A stretch of 64,000 nucleotides of DNA from Bog-473 sp964457065 (GCA_964457065.1 CAYWDQ010000003.1:10863-74862); one strand, 5' to 3'; numbered from the stretch's first letter, positions 42,765 to 52,478 are shown. The notes: generated by a model not told the origin, from the sequence alone. A program made the numbers and translations.

Positions 42765-43631
42765 CTAGGCGAAGGCGTGGACGACGGCCCGGTAATTGGT
42801 GCTGGGCGCCGAGGCCTGCGGCACGGGGATGTCCCCGATGCGCCGCCCGAGCCGGAGGCGGAGCCCGGGTGCGGGCGCCGGCGGCGTCGCGGGAGGGCCG
42901 ACGATGGTGCGCACCTGGGAGAACCCGGCCGCCCGGCACATGTTGCGCAGCGCCTCGATCGTCGGCACGTACCAGTTCCCGAAGTCGGTTCGCAGCGAGC
43001 TGCCGGCGTAGAACTGGAGGAGCGCCTCGTGGTCGAGGCCCTGCAGGTGCACCGCCTCGGTCTCTATCACCGCCACCTCCCCGGTCACGGCCCGCACCCG
43101 CTCCAGGCAGGTCAGCGGCTCGGGCATGTGGTAGAGGACGCCCAGGTAGAGCACGACGTCGAACGTCCCGAGCCCACCGAGGTCCACAGTCTGGAAGTCG
43201 GCCACGACCGGTTCCACCTTCGAGCCGAGCGCGGCGGCGGCGAACTCGAAGGGGCGCCGGCCCGGGAGGTCCGGGAGCCAGAAGTCCGTCTCGTCGCGTG
43301 ACTGGTCCGGGAGCGTGCCGTTCCTGATGCACTCCTCCCAGTACGCACCCCGGGCGGCCCAGTCCACACCCCACGCGTAGTGGTCGAGGGCCACCACGCG
43401 GGCAGCCCCGGCCCGCTCCGCCAGGAAGGAGAACTTCCCGTCCCAGGCGCCGATGTCGAGGACGCTCCGGCCCCCCACGTCGGGGATGACGTCGGCGGAG
43501 GTCTCCTGCACGCTGGTGCCCTTGGTGACGACCCCGTTGCCCAGGTCGATGCTGTGGTACCACGCCATCGCGTCGGCCTGTGCCTGCAGCTCCGCCGGTG
43601 ATGTCACGGGGCGAGAGCGTAGCGAGGCCAC
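42765..43631 (-). CDS. CmoB/DUF1698-like methyltransferase
   Basis: A 288-residue SAM-dependent enzyme. MAWYHSIDLGNGVVTKG is the block seen in CmoB-like (tRNA mo5U34) and related methyltransferases. SAM site SVLDIGAWDGKFSFLAERAG, then VVALDHYAWG, FDVVLYLGVLYHMPEPL and VIETEAVHL. The carboxy-SAM residues of true CmoB cannot be confirmed by eye, and CmoB is uncommon in actinobacteria, so a glycan or lipid methyltransferase is equally likely. GTG 43631 or GTG 43607 start. Confidence 0.8.
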   Translation of the reverse strand: MASLRSRPVTSPAELQAQADAMAWYHSIDLGNGVVTKGTSVQETSADVIPDVGGRSVLDIGAWDGKFSFLAERAGAARVVALDHYAWGVDWAARGAYWEECIRNGTLPDQSRDETDFWLPDLPGRRPFEFAAAALGSKVEPVVADFQTVDLGGLGTFDVVLYLGVLYHMPEPLTCLERVRAVTGEVAVIETEAVHLQGLDHEALLQFYAGSSLRTDFGNWYVPTIEALRNMCRAAGFSQVRTIVGPPATPPAPAPGLRLRLGRRIGDIPVPQASAPSTNYRAVVHAFA

Positions 43632-43676
43632 GCGACCCCGACGCCGTCCGGGGCCCCGTCATCCGCCGTTAGCGTG

Positions 43677-44447
43677 ATGTCGGTGTCCCGACCCGTTCCG
43701 CCCCAGGTGATCCCGCGCCCGCCCACCTGGATGCCGGGGGCGCCCGCGCCCTGGGCCGACGTGCAGCGGGAGGACCGCACCGGCATCTCGGTCCAGCGGG
43801 TGCTCGACGCCCTCACCGCGCTCGGGCAGCGCGGGCCGGTGCCCGAGGACGTGGACTCGGACCGGCTCCTCGGGCCCACCGTCACGGTCAACGAGGCCGT
43901 CGCGCCGGGTCCGCTCCGCGTCAATGCCGGCGTCCTGGCGGCGCTCTTCGAGGAGGAGGGCGAGGCCCGTCTCATCTTCACCCGCCGCTCCGCGGGTTTG
44001 CGGACGCACCGGGGCGAGGTCAGCTTTCCGGGAGGCCGGCTGGACGAGGGGGAGGACGCCACGACGGCGGCCCTGCGCGAGGCGCACGAGGAGGTGGGTC
44101 TCGATCGCTCGTCGGTCACGCCCGTGGGCTGGATCCACCCGGTGATGACCATGGTCTCGGCGTCGGTCATCCTGCCGGTGCTGGCCACCATCCCGGCCCG
44201 CCCGCATCTCGTGGCGAACGCAGCGGAGGTCGAACGAGTCTTCGACGTCGCGTTGGCCGAGCTGGCCGATCTGTCGGTCTACCACGAGGAGCGCTGGCGG
44301 ATTCCCGGGCGGACGGTCCCCGGCAGCGACGACGGCTCCTTCGCGATCCGTTTCTTCGAGGTCTCGGGTGAGATGATCTGGGGCGCCACGGCGCGCATGA
44401 TCCACGAGCTGCTGAGCATCGTGCTGACGGGGAAGAACGGGCTCTGA
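43677..44447 (+). CDS. Nudix hydrolase, CoA-pyrophosphatase type
   Basis: A 256-residue enzyme. The Nudix box GGRLDEGEDATTAALREAHEEVGL spans about 120-142; its core REAHEEVG carries the metal-binding glutamates. It is preceded by FTRRSAGLRTHRGEVSFPGG, the CoA-type (UPF0035) signature. It would cleave CoA or similar nucleotides to phosphopantetheine and 3',5'-ADP. The N-terminal 70 residues are proline-rich and unusual. ATG 43677 is preferred to GTG 43674. Confidence 0.88.
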   Translation: MSVSRPVPPQVIPRPPTWMPGAPAPWADVQREDRTGISVQRVLDALTALGQRGPVPEDVDSDRLLGPTVTVNEAVAPGPLRVNAGVLAALFEEEGEARLIFTRRSAGLRTHRGEVSFPGGRLDEGEDATTAALREAHEEVGLDRSSVTPVGWIHPVMTMVSASVILPVLATIPARPHLVANAAEVERVFDVALAELADLSVYHEERWRIPGRTVPGSDDGSFAIRFFEVSGEMIWGATARMIHELLSIVLTGKNGL

Positions 44448-44468
44448 GCGAACGGAAGAGCGACGCTC

Positions 44469-45119
44469 CTACGGCTCGAAGCTGACGCCGAGCATGCCAA
44501 GCGGCCCGAAGCTGACGCGCAAAGTGTCCCCGGGCGCGACGGCGAGCGGGGCAATCATGGAGCCGGCGATGATCCGGTCCCCGGGCTCCAGTGCCGCCCC
44601 GTGCGCGGCGAGGAACGCACGGACGAAGGCCGCCGTCACCGCTGGTTCCTCGCGCAGCTGACCCTCGGCGACGGTCTCGCCGCCCTTCTCCACCGCAACC
44701 TGGACCGACCACGGGTCCACGCCGGGCACCTCCTCGCCGAAGACGACCCCGCGCTGGAAGACGTTGCCGGCGAGGATGGGCTCCAGGTCGTCGAAGGGCA
44801 GGTCGAGGTCGACCAGCTCCAGCGCCGGAGCGAGGCCCGCGACCTCTCCCTCGGGCCCGACCCGGATGGCCACCTCGACCTCGACGGCCGGCGCGGTCCA
44901 GCGCCCGACGGGCACCTTGGCCCCGTCGGCTGACACCCCCGTGTCCACGAGGTAGCCGACGACGGGCTCGCTGATCCCGAAGTGCTGCTGCACGGCGGGC
45001 GCGTTGAAGCCGATCTTCCAGCCCACCGGTGACGCGCCGCCCGCGATATCGGCGCTGCGTCGGGCCAGGAGCAGGCGCATGCCCCGGGAGAGAGTGGCGG
45101 AGGAATCCTGGTCTGGCAC
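44469..45119 (-). CDS. Fumarylacetoacetase-fold hydratase (MhpD-like)
   Basis: A 216-residue enzyme like 2-keto-4-pentenoate hydratases/decarboxylases. PVGWKIGFNAPAVQQHFGI, then APAVEVEVAIRVG with acidic metal ligands, ALELVDLDLPFDD and DRIIAGSMIAPLAVAPGD are family blocks. It acts on 2-hydroxydienoate-type intermediates of aromatic breakdown, but no other such gene is near. The start is uncertain: the open frame continues upstream with a hydrophobic stretch (VAVPAVALGLVVIYLRF) up to about 45377 but with no ribosome binding site. GTG 45119 is a guess. Confidence 0.75.
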   Translation of the reverse strand: MPDQDSSATLSRGMRLLLARRSADIAGGASPVGWKIGFNAPAVQQHFGISEPVVGYLVDTGVSADGAKVPVGRWTAPAVEVEVAIRVGPEGEVAGLAPALELVDLDLPFDDLEPILAGNVFQRGVVFGEEVPGVDPWSVQVAVEKGGETVAEGQLREEPAVTAAFVRAFLAAHGAALEPGDRIIAGSMIAPLAVAPGDTLRVSFGPLGMLGVSFEP

Positions 45120-45543
45120 AGGGAGGAGTCTCGCACCCGGGAGGGGCACGGTCAGAGATCGCTCGCAGCCGCCGGACCCACGGCCCCGACCGCCAGAGCG
45201 GAAGCGCAGGTAGATCACGACCAGGCCCAAGGCGACGGCCGGAACGGCCACGAGCGGAGTGCCGTGGAGTGCCCGCCCAGGAGGGCGTTCGGCACAGCCG
45301 CCACGACCGCCGAGGGAAGATGGTGGGCGCCGGGGAGCGACGGTCCTGGTCGCCGCCCGCGCCGGTCCGCCCGGCACGAGATTCCGACGATCGGCGGCGC
45401 CGGAGGAGCCTGAGGAGCAGGACGCACAGAGTAGGATGGAGGATCGTCGGCGTGTTGGCCCGGCGTTCGCAGCTGAGTCGAAGAGACATGCCGGTGTGGT
45501 TCGTGAGCCGTACCGGCCCCACGAATGCCGGAGGGCGAACTAA
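45120..45543. other. Spacer upstream of guaB3
   Basis: A 424-base gap between divergent genes. TAGGAT (45432-45437) could be a -10 for guaB3 without a -35. On the minus strand an in-frame extension of the hydratase would encode a hydrophobic helix. No other gene or RNA seen. Confidence 0.4.
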
Positions 45544-46707
45544 GTGGCTGAGATCGAGATCGGCATCTTCAAGTCGGGGCGTCAGGCCTACGGGTTCGAC
45601 GACATCGCGATCGTCCCGAGCAGGCGGACGCGGGACCCCGAGGACGTCGACATCTCCTGGGAGATCGACGCCTACCGCTTCGACCTGCCGCTGCTCGGCG
45701 CGGCCATGGACGGGGTGATCAGCCCGGCCACCGCCATCGAGCTGGGCAAGCTCGGCGGGCTGGGCGTACTGAACCTGGAAGGCCTGTGGACACGCTATGA
45801 GGACCCGACGCCCCTCTTCGACGAGATCCGCGAGCTCGACGACGACAAGGCGACCGCCCGCATGCAGCAGATGTACCAGGAGCCGATCATCCCCGAACTG
45901 GTGACGGCCCGCATCCGCCAGATGAAGGAGGCCGGCATCACGACCGCCGCGTCGGTGACGCCCCAGCGCACCGAGTCGCTGGCCGAGGCCATCCTGGCCG
46001 CGGAGCTCGACCTGCTGGTGATCCAGGGGACCGTGGTCTCGGCCGAGCACGTATCCAAGACCTCCGAGCCCCTCAACCTAAAGCGATTCATCCGCGAGTT
46101 CGACATCCCGGTGATCGTCGGCGGCTGCGCCTCCTACCAGGCCGGCCTGCACCTCATGCGCACCGGCGCCGTGGGTGTGCTCGTGGGCGTCGGTCCGGGC
46201 AACGCCTGCACGACGCGGGGCGTGCTCGGGCTGGGTGTCCCCCAGGCCACCGCCATCGCAGACGTGGCCGGCGCCCGCATGCGGCACCTGGACGAGACCG
46301 GCGTCTACGTCCACGTGATCGCGGACGGCGGGATGTCCAAGGGCGGCGACGTCGCCAAGGCGATCGCCTGCGGCGCCGACGCCGTGATGCTCGGTTCGCC
46401 GCTGTCCTCCGCCGTCGAGGCGCCGGCGCGCGGCTTCCACTGGGGTATGGCCACCTTCCACCCCACGCTGCCCCGCGGTGCGAGGGTGCGCACGTCGGTG
46501 CGGGGGAGCCTGCGCGAAATCCTGTACGGCCCCGCCCACGAGAACGACGGCCGCATGAACCTCTTCGGAGCACTCAGGACCGCCATGGCGACCTGCGGCT
46601 ACGAGACGGTCAAGGAGTTCCAGAAGGCCGAGGTCATGGTCGCCCCGTCCCTGCAGACCGAGGGGAAATTCTTCCAGCGGTCCCAGGGCGTCGGCATGGG
46701 CCACTGA
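45544..46707 (+). CDS. guaB3: GuaB3-type IMP dehydrogenase-family protein
   Basis: A 387-residue TIM-barrel protein of the IMPDH/GMP reductase superfamily without CBS domains. The catalytic cysteine is C222 in VGPGNACTTRGVLG, and VIADGGMSKGGDVAKAIACGADAVMLG holds the phosphate-binding loop. GuaB3 proteins are distinct from true GuaB, and cyanobacterial members have been reported to work as GMP reductases, so the direction of the reaction is open. GGAGGGC lies upstream of GTG 45544. It is followed by guaA at 34 bases, linking it to purine metabolism. Confidence 0.9.
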   Translation: MAEIEIGIFKSGRQAYGFDDIAIVPSRRTRDPEDVDISWEIDAYRFDLPLLGAAMDGVISPATAIELGKLGGLGVLNLEGLWTRYEDPTPLFDEIRELDDDKATARMQQMYQEPIIPELVTARIRQMKEAGITTAASVTPQRTESLAEAILAAELDLLVIQGTVVSAEHVSKTSEPLNLKRFIREFDIPVIVGGCASYQAGLHLMRTGAVGVLVGVGPGNACTTRGVLGLGVPQATAIADVAGARMRHLDETGVYVHVIADGGMSKGGDVAKAIACGADAVMLGSPLSSAVEAPARGFHWGMATFHPTLPRGARVRTSVRGSLREILYGPAHENDGRMNLFGALRTAMATCGYETVKEFQKAEVMVAPSLQTEGKFFQRSQGVGMGH

Positions 46708-46741
46708 GCTCGATGAGCACGCGCCCGATGCGCAGCCCTCG

Positions 46742-48334
46742 GTGACCGACACCGTCCTCGTCGTCGACTTCGGAGCCCAGTACGCTCGCCTGATCGCCCG
46801 CCGAGTGCGCGAGGCGCACGTCTACTCGGAGATCGTGCCGGCCAGCATCTCGGTCGACGAGATCCGGGCACGGGCACCCAAGGGCATCATCTTCAGCGGC
46901 GGGCCCAAGTCCGTCTACGAGACGCCGGCGCCCTCCATCGACCCGGGCGTCTACGAGCTGGGGATCCCGATGCTTGGGCTCTGCTACGGCGCACAGCTCA
47001 TGGCGCTCCAGCTCGGCGGCACCGTGTCGCGCACCGGCCAGGGCGAGTACGGGCGCACGGAGCTATCCCTGACCGCCACCTCGCCGCTCTGTCCCGACTG
47101 GCCGGTGACCTCGAGCGTGTGGATGAGCCACGGCGACGCCATCACCCAGGTGCCCGAGGGGTTCGTGGCGACCGCCAAGAGCCCGGGCGCCCCGGTGGCC
47201 GCCATGCACGACACCGATCGCCGCCTGTTCGGGTTGCAGTTCCACCCCGAGGTCGTCCACACCGACCGCGGCGGCGAGGTGTTCGACCACTTCCTGATCG
47301 ACGTGTGCGGGTGCTTGCCGGAGTGGACCCACGTCTCCATCATCGAGCAGCAGGTGGCGGCGGTGCGCACCCAGGTGGGCTCCGACCGCGTCCTCTGCGC
47401 GTTGAGTGGCGGTGTGGACTCCGCGGTCGCCGCCGCACTGGTGCACAAGGCGGTGGGCGACCAGCTCACCTGCGTCTTCGTGGACACCGGCCTGATGCGC
47501 TCCGGCGAGGCGGACCAGGTCGAGGACACCTTCCGGCGCCAGTTCAAGGTCGACCTCGTCCACGTGAAGGCGGCCGACCGCTACTTCGCCGCGCTGGCGG
47601 GCGTGACCGACCCCGAGCGCAAGCGCAAGATCATCGGCGAGCTCTTCATCCGGATCTTCGAGGAGGTGGCGCGGGACCTTGGGGCCGGCGGTGACGGGGG
47701 CTCGGGTGCCGGCGCCGATGCCGGGGGCGGCGCCCCCCACGGCGACGGGCCCCGCTTCCTCGTCCAGGGGACGCTGTACCCCGACGTCATCGAGTCGGGG
47801 AGCGACACGGCCGCCAACATCAAGTCGCACCACAACGTCGGCGGGCTGCCCGAGGATCTCGCCTTCGACCTCGTGGAGCCCCTGCGCCTCCTCTTCAAGG
47901 ACGAGGTGCGCGCCGTCGGCGAGGAGCTCGGGCTGCCGCACGAGATCGTGTGGCGTCAGCCCTTCCCCGGACCGGGGCTGGGTGTGCGCATCATCGGCGA
48001 GGTGACGCCCGAGCGGGCCGAGATCCTGCGCAACGCCGACGCCGTCGTCGTCGAGGAGATCCGCCGGGCCGGGCTGTACCGCGAGTTGTGGCAGAGCTTC
48101 GCCGTGCTGCCGGCCGTCCGCACCGTCGGAGTCATGGGCGACGGCCGCACCTACGCCTACCCGATCGTGATCCGGGCCGTCACCAGTGACGACGCCATGA
48201 CGGCGGACTGGGCCCGGCTGCCGTACGACCTGGTCGAGCGCATCGCCTCCCGCATCATCAACGAGGTCGAGGGCGTGAACCGGGTGGCACTCGACGTCAC
48301 GTCGAAGCCGCCCGGGACCATTGAGTGGGAGTGA
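46742..48334 (+). CDS. guaA: GMP synthase (glutamine-hydrolysing)
   Basis: A 530-residue enzyme converting XMP to GMP. The class I glutaminase domain (1-195) has the nucleophile in LGLCYGAQLMA and the triad FHPEV. The PP-loop LSGGVDSAVAAALV opens the ATP-pyrophosphatase domain (about 215-400), and the C-terminal dimerisation domain ends TSKPPGTIEWE. A Gly/Ala/Asp-rich insertion of about 24 residues (about 314-337) before PRFLVQGTLYPDVIES is absent from typical homologs. GTG 46742 start. Confidence 0.96.
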   Translation: MTDTVLVVDFGAQYARLIARRVREAHVYSEIVPASISVDEIRARAPKGIIFSGGPKSVYETPAPSIDPGVYELGIPMLGLCYGAQLMALQLGGTVSRTGQGEYGRTELSLTATSPLCPDWPVTSSVWMSHGDAITQVPEGFVATAKSPGAPVAAMHDTDRRLFGLQFHPEVVHTDRGGEVFDHFLIDVCGCLPEWTHVSIIEQQVAAVRTQVGSDRVLCALSGGVDSAVAAALVHKAVGDQLTCVFVDTGLMRSGEADQVEDTFRRQFKVDLVHVKAADRYFAALAGVTDPERKRKIIGELFIRIFEEVARDLGAGGDGGSGAGADAGGGAPHGDGPRFLVQGTLYPDVIESGSDTAANIKSHHNVGGLPEDLAFDLVEPLRLLFKDEVRAVGEELGLPHEIVWRQPFPGPGLGVRIIGEVTPERAEILRNADAVVVEEIRRAGLYRELWQSFAVLPAVRTVGVMGDGRTYAYPIVIRAVTSDDAMTADWARLPYDLVERIASRIINEVEGVNRVALDVTSKPPGTIEWE

Positions 48335-50748
48335 CCACCGCGCCGGGGAGCGGCGAGCACGCGCAACTGTTCGACACCTCGGACACCTCGGACGAGGGCA
48401 TCGGGGCCGCCGCCGCAGCAGCGACGGCTGACGGCGAGGACGTCGAGACCACCACCGAGGGCGCCGACGACGGTCGCCGCGGCCGACGGCGCACGGCCAC
48501 CGCATCGGGGGCCTTCGCCGGGCGCCCCGCCGCGCTGGTCGACGACCTCACCCTGCCCCAGCGTGCGGCGGTGGAGCACCGCGGCGGCCCGTTGCTGATC
48601 ATCGCGGGCGCGGGTTCCGGCAAGACGAGGGTGCTGACCCGGCGCATCGCGCACCTGCTGGCCACCGGGGACGCACCGCCATGGGGAATCCTCGCCATCA
48701 CCTTCACCAACAAGGCGGCCGAGGAGATGCGCAAGCGCGTCTCCGAGCTGGTGGGACCGCCGGCCGAGAAGATGTGGGTCTCGACGTTCCACTCCGCCTG
48801 CCTGCGCATTTTACGCACCAACGCTGATCGCCTCGGGTACCGCTCGGCGTTCACCGTCTACGACGACACGGACTCGCGCCGCATGATCGAGATGATCACC
48901 TCCGAGCTCGGGTTCGACCAGAAGCGCCTCCCGGCCCGCGCCGTGCAGGGGGTGATCAGTCAGGCCAAGTCCGAGCTCGTCGACTTCGAGGCCTTCCGCG
49001 ACGAGGCTCGCAGCGGCTCCGATCCGTTCCGCAAGCGCATCGCAGACGTCTACACGCAGTACCAGCAGCGCCTGCTGGCGGCCAACGCCTTCGACTTCGA
49101 CGACCTGCTCATGGTGACGGCGAACCTGCTCCAGGCGTGCGACGACGTCCGGGCCGCCTACCAGGAGCGCTTCCGCCACATCCTGGTCGACGAGTTCCAG
49201 GACACCAACCACGCCCAGAACGAGATCGTGAAGCTGCTCGGCGAGGCCCACGGCAACGTCTGCGTGGTGGGGGACTCCGACCAGTCGGTCTACCGCTGGC
49301 GCGGCGCGGACATCCGCAACATCCTCGAGTTCGAGCGCGCCTTCCCCAACGTCACCACGATCATGCTGGAGCAGAACTTCCGCTCCACCCAGACGATCCT
49401 CGATGCGGCCAACGCCGTCATCGCCAACAACGTCGGCCGCCAGCCCAAGGAGCTGTTCACCGTGGGCGACACCGGCGGCCCGGTCAAGCGCTACCGGGCC
49501 GAGGACGAGCGCGACGAGGCGTCGTGGGTCTGCAGCGAGATCCTGCGTCTGCACGCCTCCGAAGGGCTCTCGTGGGGCGACGTCGCCGTCTTCTACCGCA
49601 CCAACGCGCAGAGCCTCCCGCTCGAGACGTCCATGAAGTTCAGCGGCATCCCCTACAAGGTCGTCGGTGGGGCAAAGTTCTACGACCGCAAGGAGATCAA
49701 GGACATCCTCGCCTTCGTCCGTGTGCTGGCCAACCCCGACGACGAGGTGTCGGCGCGCCGCATCGTGAACGTCCCCAAGCGCGGCATCGGCGACACCTCG
49801 GTGGCCCGGCTGGCCGCCTGGGCGCAGACCGAGCACGTGCCCTTCAGCGAGGCCATCGACCGGGCCGCCGACGCCGGCCTCTCGGGCAAAGCGCTCCGGG
49901 GCGCGGAGCAACTGTCCAGGACGCTGGCCGAGCTGCGCCCGCTGGTGCAGACCGTCAACCCGGCCGACTTCGTGCAGCTGGTGGCCGACCGCACCGGCTA
50001 CCTGGCCGAGCTCGTGGCGGAGCACACGCACGAGGCGGACGGCCGGATTGAGAACCTGGCCGAGCTGGCCACCCAGGCCGCCGACTTCGACGACGTCATG
50101 GGTTTCCTCGAGACGGTCGCGCTCGTGGCGGACTCCGACGAGCTCGACAGCGACGGCACGCGGGTGTCGCTCATGACGCTGCACACCGCGAAGGGTCTGG
50201 AGTACCCGGCCGTGTTCGTCGTCGGCCTCGAGGAGGGGATCTTCCCGCACTTCCGCTCGCTCTCCGAGCCGAGCGAGCTCGAGGAGGAGCGCCGCCTCTT
50301 CTACGTGGGCATCACCCGGGCCCGCCGCCATCTCGCCATTTCTCACGCCTGGTCGCGCACCACGTGGGGCCGCACACAGCCGGCCATGCCGAGCCGCTTC
50401 GTGACCGAGGTCCCCTCCCACCTCATCGAGGACGTCGGCCTGGGCTCGCCGCGCCGGGGCACGGGCTACGACACCCTCTCGGCCGACGAGCATCTCCCGG
50501 GCGCCACCTTCGCCCCCGCCGTCCCGCTCGCCGCCCGCGCCGCCGGGAGCACGGCGGGTCCGAGGGGCAGCACGGGGGCCGAGGACCTCGGGCTCGCGCC
50601 CGGCGACGAGGTCGTGCACGACCACTGGGGCCACGGCGTCGTGATCAGCGCCAAGGGCGAGGGGTCGCGGGCCCAGGCCACCGTCGCCTTCGACACGGTC
50701 GGCACGAAGAACCTGCTGCTCTCGGCCACGCCGCTGCGCCGGGCCTGA
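48331..50748 (+). CDS. pcrA: UvrD/PcrA-type DNA helicase
   Basis: An 805-residue superfamily 1A helicase. After a low-complexity Ala/Asp N-terminus of about 60 residues, TLPQRAAVEHRGGPLLIIAGAGSGKTRVL provides the Q motif and Walker A. VDEFQDTN is Walker B, followed by WRGADIRNILEFE and, later, SLMTLHTAKGLEYPAVFVVG and VGITRARRHLAI. The C-terminal DEVVHDHWGHGVV segment is the Tudor-like fold that binds RNA polymerase. The function is repair and removal of stalled polymerase or RecA. GTG 48331 overlaps the guaA stop; GTG 48325 is also possible. Confidence 0.95.
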   Translation: MTTAPGSGEHAQLFDTSDTSDEGIGAAAAAATADGEDVETTTEGADDGRRGRRRTATASGAFAGRPAALVDDLTLPQRAAVEHRGGPLLIIAGAGSGKTRVLTRRIAHLLATGDAPPWGILAITFTNKAAEEMRKRVSELVGPPAEKMWVSTFHSACLRILRTNADRLGYRSAFTVYDDTDSRRMIEMITSELGFDQKRLPARAVQGVISQAKSELVDFEAFRDEARSGSDPFRKRIADVYTQYQQRLLAANAFDFDDLLMVTANLLQACDDVRAAYQERFRHILVDEFQDTNHAQNEIVKLLGEAHGNVCVVGDSDQSVYRWRGADIRNILEFERAFPNVTTIMLEQNFRSTQTILDAANAVIANNVGRQPKELFTVGDTGGPVKRYRAEDERDEASWVCSEILRLHASEGLSWGDVAVFYRTNAQSLPLETSMKFSGIPYKVVGGAKFYDRKEIKDILAFVRVLANPDDEVSARRIVNVPKRGIGDTSVARLAAWAQTEHVPFSEAIDRAADAGLSGKALRGAEQLSRTLAELRPLVQTVNPADFVQLVADRTGYLAELVAEHTHEADGRIENLAELATQAADFDDVMGFLETVALVADSDELDSDGTRVSLMTLHTAKGLEYPAVFVVGLEEGIFPHFRSLSEPSELEEERRLFYVGITRARRHLAISHAWSRTTWGRTQPAMPSRFVTEVPSHLIEDVGLGSPRRGTGYDTLSADEHLPGATFAPAVPLAARAAGSTAGPRGSTGAEDLGLAPGDEVVHDHWGHGVVISAKGEGSRAQATVAFDTVGTKNLLLSATPLRRA

Positions 50749-50758
50749 GCGGTCTCCG

Positions 50759-51748
50759 CTACACCAGACTGGCCCCCGCCCTCTTGCGGTTGCGCCGCTT
50801 CGCCAGGAGCACGCCCCCGAAGGCGGCGAGGGCGACACCCGGAAGAGCGATGGCGGCGGGGTCTTCGGGTAGCCCGTCGCCCGGCCCGAACGAGATGTCG
50901 CCGTTGAACAATGCGAGGAACACAGCGTCCTTGTAGAACGACGCGGTCTGTCCACCGAAGAGCACGCTGCCGAACACCGTGTTGGTGCTCATCGACAGGG
51001 TTCCCGTGGGGATGAGGATCGTTCCCACCCAGGTCTCGAGCGTGAACGATGCAGAGGGCACCGAGGGAAAGTTCCAGAGCACATCGCTCGCCCTGACCCC
51101 ACCGCTCAAACTCACCGTCTGAGCCGAGAGGGACAGTGCGGATGCACCGATCACGTTGATGACGACGACCGCTCTCCAGGGAGCATGGATCGAAATGGTC
51201 GAGGCAGCACTGAGCTGTGCTTCGGTCAGGTCGAACACATCGGTCCCTGGCGACGACGAGCCCATGGTCAGCGCCGAGGTGCCCGTTGCGCTGTCGGTCG
51301 CAAGGAGACCGGCGATCCCCGACGAGGCAGCGGCGAGGTCCGCATCGGCAGTGGAGAAGTTGATCGGGAGCGAGGTGACGTGGGTGAACGTGCCGAAGTT
51401 GGCGGAACCGGAGAACGACCCGAGGTATTGACCCCTGCCGTGGACCAGTGCCGTGGTGCTCACCGAGTTCGTGCTGCCGCCCAGGGCCAGAGTCACTCTT
51501 CGTGGAGAGAAGAACGACCAGGGAGAGAGACCGAACTTCGAGGTCATGATGGTGGCGCTTCCCCCGTAGGCGGCGGCCCCGCCGACTGCTTCATCGATCA
51601 CCGAGGAAGCACCACCTGCGTATTCGCCGTAACGGGCTGCGCCACCCAGCGGAAGACCGCCGGACGGTGTGGCACCGGCAGCCTCGCTCATCACCAAAGC
51701 CAGGAAGCATGTGACCGTCAGGGCGGCTCCGAACCACCGCCTCTTCAT
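50759..51748 (-). CDS. Choice-of-anchor A family surface protein
   Basis: A 329-residue exported protein. ATG 51748 has AAGGAGC upstream and starts a signal peptide (FGAALTVTCFLALVMSEAAGA). The mature region carries the choice-of-anchor A pattern: DVFDLTEAQLSAASTISIHAPWRAVVVINVIG, SDVLWNFPSVPSASF and VGTILIPTGTLSMSTNTVFGSVLFGG. The tail is LPEDPAAIALPGVALAAFGGVLLAKRRNRKR, shown here as LPEDP, about 18 hydrophobic residues and KRRNRKR, a candidate sorting signal. Function: probably cell-surface adhesion or a matrix protein. Convergent with pcrA, 10 bases apart. Confidence 0.8.
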   Translation of the reverse strand: MKRRWFGAALTVTCFLALVMSEAAGATPSGGLPLGGAARYGEYAGGASSVIDEAVGGAAAYGGSATIMTSKFGLSPWSFFSPRRVTLALGGSTNSVSTTALVHGRGQYLGSFSGSANFGTFTHVTSLPINFSTADADLAAASSGIAGLLATDSATGTSALTMGSSSPGTDVFDLTEAQLSAASTISIHAPWRAVVVINVIGASALSLSAQTVSLSGGVRASDVLWNFPSVPSASFTLETWVGTILIPTGTLSMSTNTVFGSVLFGGQTASFYKDAVFLALFNGDISFGPGDGLPEDPAAIALPGVALAAFGGVLLAKRRNRKRAGASLV

Positions 51749-52016
51749 GTGCCCGCTCCTTCGCGGTGGACGTCGGGCCGGCGCCATGGTCCTTCCACCG
51801 TCAGCTTCGCAACCTGGCAACGATATCGCGGTAACTCTCTCACTGAAGTGACAATTATGCAATCAAGGAGAGAACGAGTTTACGCGCCGAGGCTCCGGGA
51901 TGATCCGCGCCGAGGGCGATGGCCAACCTCGACCGCCCTGCCAGTAGGGCGCGAAAAGTTCACCCTGTTGTCACACTCCCTCTTGAAACCCCTGGCTGAC
52001 TGCTACCTTCCGGCGG

Positions 52017-52478
52017 ATGCGAGCCTGGTGGTCGCTCCTGGTGTTGGTGGGAATGGTTGCGCTTGCTGGGTGTTCTGCGGGTCACCGCGCGTCTGCAGCT
52101 AGGACACACAGGACTCTCTCGTCCGCGCAATGGGCCCACGAGGCCGCTCGCTTCGCGTCGGCGCTCGAGCTCGCGCTTGGGGGTATGAACAGCGAAATCA
52201 CCACTCTGCCCGAATCCGATGTGCCAGAAGTCAGTGAGGAGTGCCCTGAATTCCGATCCGCCTACGCCGACGCGTCGCAGGTGGCGGCTCCGCCCGTCGC
52301 CAATCTCGCCTCGGATTGGTCGGAGTATCTTCGATCTTTCGCCTCTCTGAACACCCTTTGCACACCGGGCACGAACGACGCTGCCTTCGTTTCCGCGGTC
52401 AAGTCGACCTACGCAGCATCGAATGCTGCCTTGACACACTTGAACAACGATCTGACCGCTAGGGGCCTCGCGGGCTGA
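52017..52478 (+). CDS. Small lipoprotein of unknown function
   Basis: A 153-residue exported lipoprotein: MRAWWSLLVLVGMVALAGC with the lipobox LAGC (C19). The mature part is helical (SAQWAHEAARFASALELALGG, ..SDWSEYLRSFASLNTLC.., ..YAASNAALTHLNNDLTAR) and has two further cysteines, possibly a disulfide. No known family. TTGAAA 15 bases before TACCTT precedes the ATG, so the message may be nearly leaderless. Confidence 0.75.
   Translation: MRAWWSLLVLVGMVALAGCSAGHRASAARTHRTLSSAQWAHEAARFASALELALGGMNSEITTLPESDVPEVSEECPEFRSAYADASQVAAPPVANLASDWSEYLRSFASLNTLCTPGTNDAAFVSAVKSTYAASNAALTHLNNDLTARGLAG

Noticed and set aside
45120..45377. N-terminal membrane extension of the fumarylacetoacetase-fold enzyme
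   Set aside because: The frame is open and encodes a hydrophobic stretch, but no start with a ribosome binding site exists and the family is soluble; kept only as a remark.
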